The position numbers and the translations under genes are program-made. This document shows, piece after piece, positions 1-6,722 of a DNA stretch of 28,656 nt (the first letter of the stretch is position 1; each line of letters begins with the position of its first letter). Below the pieces are notes generated by a model, which ran no database searches, was not told the origin of the DNA, and was given only the letters and a program-made list of their open reading frames with translations. Source of the DNA: CALZJC01 sp041574955 (GTDB lineage: Bacteria > Acidobacteriota > Thermoanaerobaculia > Multivoradales > JAHEKO01); contig JBFGNS010000038.1 in the NCBI GenBank assembly GCA_041574955.1, forward strand, positions 1 to 28,656, given 5' to 3'.

Positions 1-549
1 ATGTTCCTGCACGGCGGCTTCTTCCACCTGGTCTCGAACCTGTGGACGCTGTGGATCTTCGGCGACAACGTCGAGGACCGGATGGGCCGGCTGCGGTTCG
101 TGGCGTTCTACCTCTCCTGCGGGCTGGTGGCGGGCGCCGTCCACTGGCTGACCAACCTGCAGTCGACGGTGCCCACGATCGGCGCCTCGGGGGCGATCGC
201 CGGGGTGCTCGGGGCCTACCTGATCCTCTACCCCGGCTCCCGGGTGCTGACCCTGGTGCCGCTGTTCTTCTGGCCGCTGTTCTTCGAGATCCCGGCCTTC
301 TGGTACCTGGCAATCTGGTTCGTGACCCAGGTGCTGAGCGGCGCCTCCGCCCTCGCCTCGGGCGCAGCCGGCGCCGGCGGGGTGGCCTGGTGGGCCCACG
401 TCGGGGGCTTCGTCGCCGGCGTGGTGCTGCTGCGCCTGTTCCTGGCCCGGCGGCCGCCGCCGCGGCCTCCGGCCCCGAGGGTGATCCGCCTGGAGGGGCC
501 GGAGAAGCCCTACCGGCCACCTCGAGGGCCTCGGCGGTGGGACCTCTGA
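1..549 (+). CDS. Rhomboid-family intramembrane serine protease (5' end outside window)
   Basis: Rhomboid proteases cut transmembrane substrates inside the bilayer with a Ser-His dyad. The visible 182 residues hold the nucleophile motif GASGAIAG (Ser63), the His motif AHVGGF (His133), the HGGFFHLVSNL segment near the start that typically precedes the Ser helix, and several hydrophobic helices. After about residue 150 the chain becomes a Pro/Arg-rich cytoplasmic-type tail. The ATG at base 1 is probably internal: the family normally has a first membrane helix and a loop before the HGG segment, so the true start should lie to the left. The next gene is 159 bases downstream on the same strand with its own ribosome site, so it is probably a separate unit. 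Family assignment is firm; substrate unknown. Confidence 0.9.
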   Translation: MFLHGGFFHLVSNLWTLWIFGDNVEDRMGRLRFVAFYLSCGLVAGAVHWLTNLQSTVPTIGASGAIAGVLGAYLILYPGSRVLTLVPLFFWPLFFEIPAFWYLAIWFVTQVLSGASALASGAAGAGGVAWWAHVGGFVAGVVLLRLFLARRPPPRPPAPRVIRLEGPEKPYRPPRGPRRWDL

Positions 550-575
550 GCCTCCGATCTGATAGTGACAGACTA

Positions 576-595
576 AGATTCCAGGGAATCTGGAA
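576..595. promoter_or_regulatory. Overlapping inverted repeats upstream of hsp20, candidate operator
   Basis: Bases 576-591 read AGATTCC-AG-GGAATCT, a perfect 7-base inverted repeat with a 2-base spacer. A second perfect repeat, TTCCAG-GGAAT-CTGGAA, occupies 579-595 in the same bases. The stretch is less GC-rich than its surroundings. A TTGACA-like GTGACA lies at 565-570, but no convincing -10 is spaced from it. The site sits about 115 bases before the Hsp20 start and could bind a heat-shock repressor. It is not CIRCE (TTAGCACTC-N9-GAGTGCTAA). The function is inferred. Confidence 0.35.
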
Positions 596-692
596 TAACT
601 CCGACGATCTGCGTGTTATCGACTCATGAATGCGGGCGCCAGGTCCCCGGAAACCCGGCGGGCCCGGCGCAAGAGAGTCAACCCAGAGAGTC

Positions 693-700
693 AAGGAGGA
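693..700 (+). promoter_or_regulatory. Strong Shine-Dalgarno site deciding the Hsp20 start
   Basis: AAGGAGGA ends eight bases before the ATG at 709 and is close to full complementarity with the 16S 3' end. It selects this ATG over the upstream in-frame ATG at 613. Confidence 0.85.
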
Positions 701-708
701 AAACGCCC

Positions 709-1173
709 ATGATCCGTTCCCTGGTCCGTCGTGAGAACCCCTCGCTGAGCAGCGACCCGTTCTTCCGCAGCTTCGAGCGCCTGTTCAGCGACGACATGTT
801 CCGTCCGTTCGGCCTGATGACCCGCTGGAACGAGGAGATCGGCCAGAACGTCTGGCGGCCGGCGGTCGACGTCCGCGAGACCGACGACTCCTACCTGTTC
901 ACCGCCGAGCTGCCCGGTCTGGGCAAGAAGGACGTCAACATCACCCTCGAGGACAACGTCCTGACCCTGAGCGGTGAGCGCACCTTCAGTGACTCGGCCG
1001 ACGAGAAGAACTACCGGCGCATCGAGCGCGCCTACGGCAGCTTCAGCCGTTCGTTCACCCTGCCGGCGCACGTCGACGCCGAGCGGGTCAAGGCCGAGTT
1101 CAAGGATGGGCTGCTGACCGTGACCGTGCCCAAGGCCGAGCAGGCCAAGCCGCGCAAGATCGCGATCAGCTGA
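709..1173 (+). CDS. Small heat shock protein, Hsp20/alpha-crystallin family
   Basis: ATP-independent holdase that binds unfolding proteins in the cytoplasm. The 154-residue product has an amphipathic N-terminal arm (about 1-47), an alpha-crystallin domain (about 48-140) with the hallmark A-x3-G-x-L signature in AEFKDGLL (Ala129-Leu135), and a C-terminal IAI (151-153) matching the IxI motif that docks neighbouring dimers. Length is normal for bacterial class A/B Hsp20. The start is fixed by the strong AAGGAGGA at 693-700, eight bases before the ATG; a longer in-frame reading from 613 lacks such a site. It is a single-gene unit: an inverted repeat lies upstream and a strong terminator directly downstream. 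Heat or stress control is likely but no heat-shock promoter consensus was recognised. Confidence 0.95.
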   Translation: MIRSLVRRENPSLSSDPFFRSFERLFSDDMFRPFGLMTRWNEEIGQNVWRPAVDVRETDDSYLFTAELPGLGKKDVNITLEDNVLTLSGERTFSDSADEKNYRRIERAYGSFSRSFTLPAHVDAERVKAEFKDGLLTVTVPKAEQAKPRKIAIS

Positions 1174-1201
1174 GCCTCACCTGCCCCGGCAGTGGCTCGA
1201 C

Positions 1202-1228
1202 GCCCCGCCCTCCCGGCGGGGCTTTTTT
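1202..1228 (+). terminator. Rho-independent terminator after hsp20
   Basis: A perfect 8-base stem (GCCCCGCC 1202-1209, GGCGGGGC 1215-1222) with a CTCCC loop is followed by six T residues (1223-1228). It begins 28 bases after the Hsp20 stop. It also argues against the in-frame upstream extension of the next gene, which would run through it. Confidence 0.92.
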
Positions 1229-1266
1229 GTTTTCGCCCGCGCCAGCCGGCGGCGCTGCGCTGCGCC

Positions 1267-1272
1267 TATAAT
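1267..1272 (+). promoter_or_regulatory. Candidate -10 element (TATAAT) for the transporter operon
   Basis: A perfect TATAAT in otherwise very GC-rich DNA, 36 bases before the ATG at 1303 and downstream of the hsp20 terminator. No good -35 is seen at the expected 17-base spacing (the bases there read AGCCGG). The position is right for the start of the three-gene operon 1303-6718. Confidence 0.5.
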
Positions 1273-1302
1273 CGCAAGCGAACTCTTGCGCAGGCCAGCA
1301 TC

Positions 1303-4113
1303 ATGACCCGATCCCAGGCGAGCCCGGGCGCGCTGCGCCGGCTCCTCGGCCGGGCGGGCATCGAGTTCCATCCCGGCGAAGCGCCCGCGGCGCTGCGGCT
1401 GTTCGCCGCCATGTTCTTCTGCCTGAGCTTCCAGTACGCCGCCAAGTCGGTGCGCCAGGCCACGTTCGTCGACAGCTTCGGCGCCGTCCAGCTGCCGGTG
1501 GTCTACCTGCTGGTGGCGCTGCTCACCTACCCGCTGGTGAGGCTGTACGGCCGGCTCTCCGACCGCCTGGACCCCGCCCGGCTGGTGCTGCTGACCTGCG
1601 GTCTCACCGCTGGCGGGCTGGTGGTGTTCTGGCGGCTGTACGGCGAGCCGTGGCGCTGGGTGCCGTTCGTCTTCTACCTCTGGATCACCGTCGCCCTGGC
1701 CCTCACCCTGAGCCAGTTCTGGGCCTACGCGGCGACGCTGTTCGACTCACGTCAGGCCAAGCGGCTGTTCGGCTTCGTCGGCGCCGGCGCTCTGCTGGGA
1801 GGCGCCGCCGGCGGCCAGGTGGCGCGGCTGTCGAGCGAGCTGGCCGACACCCGCGCCGCCCTGCTGGTCGGCGCCGGCCTGCTGCTGGTGGCCGGCGGCC
1901 TGGTGTCCGCCAGGCACCGCCGCCAGCAGCCCGAGGAGCGCGCCGCGCAGGCCGAGCGGCCGGCGGCCGGCGACCTCGACCAGCTCCGTCGCTCCCGCCA
2001 TCTGCGCCTCGTCGCCGGGATGTTCACCCTGTCGATCGTGGTGGCCCAGATCGTCGACCTGCAGTTCAACTGGGTGGTCGAGCAGGCCACCACCGGACTG
2101 GCCGACCGCACCGCCTTCTTCGGCAACTTCTACACCATCACCGGCCTGGCGGCGGTCGTCTTCCAGCTCGCCTTCACCTCGCGCATCCACCGCGGGCTGG
2201 GTGTCGGCTTTGCCCTGCGCGTGCTGCCGGTGACGCTGATCGTCGGCACCACCGGCCTGCTGCTGGCGGCCGGCTTCTTCCCCGCGCTGCTGCTGGCCTC
2301 CGGTCTGGCGCTCAAGGTCGGCGAGAACGGCATCCGCTACTCCCTCGACCAGGTGGCGCGGGAGCTGCTGCTGCTGCCGGTGGCGCGCAAGCTGCGCGCC
2401 CGGGCGAAGGCGCTGATCGACGTCGTGGTGCAGCGCGGCGCCAAGGGGCTGGCGGCGCTGCTGCTGCTGCCGGTGGCGTTCGGCTGGCTGTCGCCGATTT
2501 CCGCCGGCTGGGCCAGCCTGCTGCTGATCGCCGTCTGGCTGGCGCTGGTGCCGGCGGTCTATCGCGAGTACGTGCGTGCCTACCGCGAGAAGCTGCGCGA
2601 GGAGTCGGCCGACGAGGGCATGCCGATCGACCTCAACGACGTGCGCACCCTCGAGGTGCTGATCCAGACCCTCGGCAGCTCCGACAGCCGGCAGGTGCTG
2701 CACAGCCTCGAGCTGCTGGCGGCCCACGGCCGCGGCCACCTGGTGCCTCCCCTGCTGCTCTACCACGACGACGCGAGGGTGCGGCGGGCCACCCTGCGGG
2801 TGCTCGGCGAGACCCGGCGGGACGACGCCATGCCGCTCGTCGAGCGCCGGCTCAGCGATCAGGATCCGGAGGTGCGGGCGGCGGCGATTCGCGTGCTGGC
2901 CAGCCTGCGTCACGTCGACGCCTGCTCGCTGATGCTGCCGCGGCTCGACGAGCCCAACGCCGCCATCCGCGCCGCCGCCATCGCTTGCGTCGGCAAGCTC
3001 GGCGACCCGTCGATGGTGGAGCGTGCCGGTGAGGCGCTGCGCGACATGCTGTCGGACGCCCGGCCCGAGATCCGGCGCGAGGCGGCGCGCTGCCTCGGCG
3101 CCATTCCCGAGCCCGCCTTCCGCGACGAGCTGCTCAAGCTGCTCTACGACCGCGACACCTCGGTGGTGCGGGAGGCGATCGGCTCGGTGCACCGACGGCT
3201 GGCGCGCGACGGAGTCCACTCGCTGTACCTGCCGACGCTGATCTCCCTGTTGCGGGACCGGCGGCTCAAGCACGACGTGCGCGAGGCTCTGCTCGCCTTC
3301 GGCGAGCCGGTGATCCCGGCCCTGCTGCATTTCCTCAACGAGCCCGAGGAGCACGTCTGGGTGCGCCGCGCCATTCCCAAGACCCTGGCCCGGCTCGATA
3401 CGCCGGCCGCCACCCGCGCGCTGGTAGAGAACCTGGGCGACCAGCCTGATCCGTTTCTGCGCCGCAAGATGATCGAGGCGCTGGGCTCGGCCCGCGGCCG
3501 CGACCCGCTGGCGCCGATCGACCGGCCGGTGACCGCCGAGGCGCGGGTCGAGGCGGTCGCCTACCTGCAGACGCTGGCCGACCTCGACGGCCTGGGCGAT
3601 GACCAGGGCGAGCAGCGCGACCTGCTGTCGCGCCTGCTGCACGAGCGGCTCGACGACCACCTGCGGAACATGTTCGGGCTGCTCGCCCTGCTCTTCCCGC
3701 CCGAGCCGATCCGGGCGGCGCACCTGAGCGTAGCCTCCGGCGCGCCGACCCGCACCGACGCTCTGGAGTACCTGGACAACACGCTCGGCGGGGAGCTGCG
3801 CAAGACGGTGCTGGCGGTGATCGAGGACCGGCCGCTGGTCGACAAGCTGGTCGCAGCCGAGCGCACTCTCGGCGTGCAGCGCCGGGACGGGATCGAGGTG
3901 CTGCGCAGCTGCCTCGACTCCGCGCGGTCGCCCGGCCCCGACGGCGAGTTCCTGACCGCCGCGGCGCTCTACCGGATCTACACGGAACGGAGGTCGGCAC
4001 TGTATCCTGAGGTCGAGCGGCTGGCCGCCGAAGCCACCGATCCGTTCGTCCAGGAGACCGCCGGATGGGTGAGCGCGCGGCTGGCCACGGAGGTCGAGAG
4101 GCCTGCCCGATGA
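1303..4113 (+). CDS. Npt1/Npt2-type nucleotide transporter (ATP/ADP translocase-like) fused to HEAT repeats
   Basis: 936-residue inner-membrane protein. Residues about 25-435 are strongly hydrophobic, by eye around twelve helices in two halves separated by a basic, polar linker near 204-232. The second half contains the sequence SLDQVARELLLLPVARKLR followed by RAKALIDVVVQRGAKG, the pattern I associate with ATP/ADP-translocase-like (AAA family) carriers of the Npt1/Npt2 group. Residues about 445-900 are helical HEAT-type repeats, for example DPEVRAAAIRVLASL. With an even helix number the HEAT region would be cytoplasmic. The ATG at 1303 is chosen over an in-frame ATG at 1192 because the longer form would translate through the terminator. 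The stop shares ATGA with the next gene. Substrate (ATP/ADP or another nucleotide) and direction are not shown by sequence. Confidence 0.8.
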   Translation: MTRSQASPGALRRLLGRAGIEFHPGEAPAALRLFAAMFFCLSFQYAAKSVRQATFVDSFGAVQLPVVYLLVALLTYPLVRLYGRLSDRLDPARLVLLTCGLTAGGLVVFWRLYGEPWRWVPFVFYLWITVALALTLSQFWAYAATLFDSRQAKRLFGFVGAGALLGGAAGGQVARLSSELADTRAALLVGAGLLLVAGGLVSARHRRQQPEERAAQAERPAAGDLDQLRRSRHLRLVAGMFTLSIVVAQIVDLQFNWVVEQATTGLADRTAFFGNFYTITGLAAVVFQLAFTSRIHRGLGVGFALRVLPVTLIVGTTGLLLAAGFFPALLLASGLALKVGENGIRYSLDQVARELLLLPVARKLRARAKALIDVVVQRGAKGLAALLLLPVAFGWLSPISAGWASLLLIAVWLALVPAVYREYVRAYREKLREESADEGMPIDLNDVRTLEVLIQTLGSSDSRQVLHSLELLAAHGRGHLVPPLLLYHDDARVRRATLRVLGETRRDDAMPLVERRLSDQDPEVRAAAIRVLASLRHVDACSLMLPRLDEPNAAIRAAAIACVGKLGDPSMVERAGEALRDMLSDARPEIRREAARCLGAIPEPAFRDELLKLLYDRDTSVVREAIGSVHRRLARDGVHSLYLPTLISLLRDRRLKHDVREALLAFGEPVIPALLHFLNEPEEHVWVRRAIPKTLARLDTPAATRALVENLGDQPDPFLRRKMIEALGSARGRDPLAPIDRPVTAEARVEAVAYLQTLADLDGLGDDQGEQRDLLSRLLHERLDDHLRNMFGLLALLFPPEPIRAAHLSVASGAPTRTDALEYLDNTLGGELRKTVLAVIEDRPLVDKLVAAERTLGVQRRDGIEVLRSCLDSARSPGPDGEFLTAAALYRIYTERRSALYPEVERLAAEATDPFVQETAGWVSARLATEVERPAR

Positions 4114-4526
4114 CCCGGCTGACGCGCATAGAAACGGTGGTCTTCCTGCACGGCGTGGACTTCTTCTCGTCCTGCACCGCCGAGCAGATCCTGCGCATCT
4201 CGGCGATCGCCCGCCAGGACCGGCTGGCGGCCGGCGAACGGATCTACGCCCCCGGGGAGCCGGCCGAGCGGCTCTACTGCCTGGTCTCCGGCGAGGTGCA
4301 GGTGGGGAACCGCCCCATAGGTCCGCGGCAGACCTTCGGCGTGATCGAGATCCTCAGCGGCAGGCTGCGGGCCGAAGAAGCGGTTGCCCAGCAGGACAGC
4401 CTGGTGCTGGCGATCGACGCCGAGGACTTCTTCGACCTGCTGGCCAACAACATCGAAATCGTCAAGGCCCTCTTCCGGCAGCTGCTCAAGCGCCCAGAGG
4501 AGCTGGCCGGAAAGGTCGGAGCATGA
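4110..4526 (+). CDS. Cyclic-nucleotide-binding-fold protein (CAP_ED domain only)
   Basis: 138 residues that are almost entirely one cNMP-binding beta-roll: LAAGERIYAPGEPAERLYCL, then VSGEVQVG, then TFGVIEILSG and a closing helix DAEDFFDLLANN. There is no DNA-binding domain, so it is not a Crp/Fnr regulator. In cNMP-binding proteins the phosphate-binding cassette normally reads FGE..LL..xRxA; here the Glu that holds the ribose is Val (FGV), so binding of cAMP or cGMP is doubtful and the fold may be a sensor of something else or a protein adaptor. The start overlaps the transporter stop (ATGA, 4110-4113) and its stop overlaps the next ATG (4523-4526). In related transporters a cNMP domain can be part of the same polypeptide (from memory), so this looks like the detached regulatory module of the Npt/HEAT protein. 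Confidence 0.85.
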   Translation: MTRLTRIETVVFLHGVDFFSSCTAEQILRISAIARQDRLAAGERIYAPGEPAERLYCLVSGEVQVGNRPIGPRQTFGVIEILSGRLRAEEAVAQQDSLVLAIDAEDFFDLLANNIEIVKALFRQLLKRPEELAGKVGA

Positions 4527-6718
4527 AGCCGTTCAAACCGCTGGCGCTCGCGCTGATCGCGCTGCTCGTGCCGCTCGTCGCGCCGGCAGCGGACGCGCCG
4601 AGAGTAGTCGCGGTGGGCGACGTCCACGGCGAGATCGGGGGGTTCACCGAGGTGTTGCGCGCCGCCGGCGTGCTGGGCGAGGACGGCCGCTGGGCGGGTG
4701 GCGACACGGTGCTGGTGCAGACCGGCGACCTGACCGATCGCGGCTCCCAGGTGCGGCAGGTGCTCGACCTGATGATGGCGCTAGACGAGCAGGCTCCCGC
4801 GCAGGGCGGCCGTGTCGTTTCGCTGCTCGGCAACCACGAGATCTACAACCTCTCGATCTTCTTCGACACCGATTCGACGCCGGTCGAGGTGTATCACCAG
4901 ATCTGGAGCGCGTTCGCCGACGAAGAGTCCGAGCGTCGCCGCCGGCAGGCATTTCGGCAGTGGCTGCGCTGGCTGCGCAACTACCGCCAGTGCGGCACGT
5001 CGTCGCGCTCGACCTGGATGGCGCAGCGCCCGCTCGGCTACCTCGAGTACGTGGAGGCGATGTCCCCCAAGGGTCGTTACGGCAGCTGGCTGCGCTCGCG
5101 GCCCGTGGTGGCCAACGTCGACGGCACCATCTTCCTGCACGGTGGGCTGAGTCCCAAGCTGCTCAAGAACGGCATCTCCTCGATCGACGAGATCAACGCC
5201 CGCGCCCGCCAGGAGCTGGAGCAGTTCGACCGCGACCGCGCCCAGCTCATCGCCGACGGGGTGATCCCACCGTTCGCCAACCTCGGCGAGATCTACTGCG
5301 CGCTGCAGAAGGACCTGGTCCGGCTGGAGGACGCCAGGGGCTCCAGCGCCCTGCGGCGCGAAGAGCTGCAGGCGCTGCGCGACCGGCTGCCGGGCACGCC
5401 GGAGCGGCTGCTGTTCGACCCGGAGGGCCCGGTGTGGTTTCGGGGGATGGCGAGCTACACAAAGGGCGAAGACGAGAAGAAGCTGCAGAAGATCCTGACC
5501 GCTTTCGGCGGCGAGCGGGTCGTGGTGGGGCACACGCCGAGTCCGGGCAAGATCCAGGCGCTGCTCGACGGCCGCATCTTCCTGATCGACACCGCGATGG
5601 CGTACGGCGCGAAGTACGGCGGCCGGCCGGCGGCGCTCGAGCTCGACGGCGACAGCGCGGTGGCGATCTACGTCGACCGGCGAGAGCGGCTGACGGGCGA
5701 GAACGCGCCGGCCGAGGCGCCGAGCGGCGAAGCGGAACCGGCGGCACCCCCGGCGGAAGGCGGTGCGCGACCGGCGGCGGTCGAGCGGGCGCCGTTCGTG
5801 GGCCCCGACGGCGTGCCCGGCCATGCCAGCCAGCCGCCGGTGCGGGTGGTCGACGAGGAGTCGCCGCCCGACGAAGGCGGGCGCGCCGGGGACCGCCCGG
5901 TCTGGCTGGATGTCGACGGCCAGCCGCTGCCGTTTCAGCAGGACGGCGAGATCGTCGCCTTTCTGAGCCAGGCCGAGGTGGTGGAGCGCGAGGATGTCGG
6001 CAGCGGCGTCACCCAGCCCGAGCTTCTGCTGCTCAGGCGCGGCGACGTCCGGGCGCGCGCCATCTTCCACGACATCCACGTCGAGCGCGACCGGCAGCGA
6101 TTTACGGGCGGCAAGACGGTGATGTTCTTCCGCGACAGCTACATCAACAACGTGGCGGCCTACGAGCTGAGCCGCCTGCTGTGGATCCACAACGTGCCGC
6201 CGGCGGTGGTCCGCACGCTGGACGGCCAGAAGGGCTCGGTGCAGCTGTGGGTCGAGAGCGCCAGCACCGAGGCCGACCGCCGCGCCCGCGACTTCGTGCC
6301 GCCGGGCAACTGGCGCCTCGCCTGGGACGACATGTGGGTGTTCGACAACCTGATCAACAACATCGATCGCAACCAGGGCAACATCCTGTACGACAGCAGC
6401 TGGAAGCTGGTCCTGATCGACCACACCCGCGCCTTCGGGCGGATCAAGAAGCTGCCGGATCCCGACCGCGTGCGGCGCGTCTCGCGGCGGCTGTGGCGGC
6501 GCATGCAGGAGGTCGGCGACGAGCGGTTGAACAGCGCGCTCGACCCGTTTCTCGGGGTCTACGAGCTGCGCGCCCTGACGGCGCGCCGGATCAAGCTGCT
6601 ACAGCTGATCCGCCAGCGCATCAACGACCAGGGCGAGGCGGAGGTGCTGCGCTCCTACGCCGAAGCCGCGCGCGGCGACGAGCCGGCTCCCGACCTGCCG
6701 CCGGCGCCCGCCGGCTGA
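4523..6718 (+). CDS. Exported metallophosphatase fused to a FAM20/PI3K/HipA-like kinase-fold domain
   Basis: 731 residues. A Sec signal peptide (about 1-23, hydrophobic core 7-22, AADA) precedes a calcineurin-like phosphoesterase with all PPP-type motifs: GDVHG (32-36), GDLTDRG (68-74), GNHE (103-106), His206 in FLHGG and His337 in GHTP. A Pro/Ala/Glu-rich linker spans about 400-455. From about 470 a second domain resembles FAM20/HipA/PI3-4-kinase folds: NNVAAYELSRLL, VPPAVVRTL, then FDNLINNIDRNQGNIL with candidate catalytic Asp615 and Asn620, and LIDHTRAFG with candidate metal Asp633. Where I would expect the ATP-anchoring Lys of the N-lobe (AIFHDI) there is His516, so activity is uncertain. 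Translationally coupled to the cNMP-fold gene. The phosphatase domain is certain; the kinase fold is a motif-based inference. The stop lies four bases from that of the convergent GGDEF/EAL gene. Confidence 0.82.
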   Translation: MKPFKPLALALIALLVPLVAPAADAPRVVAVGDVHGEIGGFTEVLRAAGVLGEDGRWAGGDTVLVQTGDLTDRGSQVRQVLDLMMALDEQAPAQGGRVVSLLGNHEIYNLSIFFDTDSTPVEVYHQIWSAFADEESERRRRQAFRQWLRWLRNYRQCGTSSRSTWMAQRPLGYLEYVEAMSPKGRYGSWLRSRPVVANVDGTIFLHGGLSPKLLKNGISSIDEINARARQELEQFDRDRAQLIADGVIPPFANLGEIYCALQKDLVRLEDARGSSALRREELQALRDRLPGTPERLLFDPEGPVWFRGMASYTKGEDEKKLQKILTAFGGERVVVGHTPSPGKIQALLDGRIFLIDTAMAYGAKYGGRPAALELDGDSAVAIYVDRRERLTGENAPAEAPSGEAEPAAPPAEGGARPAAVERAPFVGPDGVPGHASQPPVRVVDEESPPDEGGRAGDRPVWLDVDGQPLPFQQDGEIVAFLSQAEVVEREDVGSGVTQPELLLLRRGDVRARAIFHDIHVERDRQRFTGGKTVMFFRDSYINNVAAYELSRLLWIHNVPPAVVRTLDGQKGSVQLWVESASTEADRRARDFVPPGNWRLAWDDMWVFDNLINNIDRNQGNILYDSSWKLVLIDHTRAFGRIKKLPDPDRVRRVSRRLWRRMQEVGDERLNSALDPFLGVYELRALTARRIKLLQLIRQRINDQGEAEVLRSYAEAARGDEPAPDLPPAPAG

Positions 6719-6722
6719 GCTC

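Noticed and set aside
550..708. A CIRCE element or sigma-32 promoter for hsp20
   Set aside because: No TTAGCACTC/GAGTGCTAA dyad and no properly spaced heat-shock promoter was found; only the unrelated nested inverted repeats.
1192..1302. An in-frame N-terminal extension of the nucleotide transporter
   Set aside because: It would be translated from inside the hsp20 terminator and upstream of the TATAAT element. The ATG at 1303 begins the family-like sequence.
1747..3723. A 658-codon open frame antisense to the nucleotide-transporter gene
   Set aside because: Low-complexity Gln/Arg/His composition, no start signal, and opposite a clear HEAT-repeat coding region.
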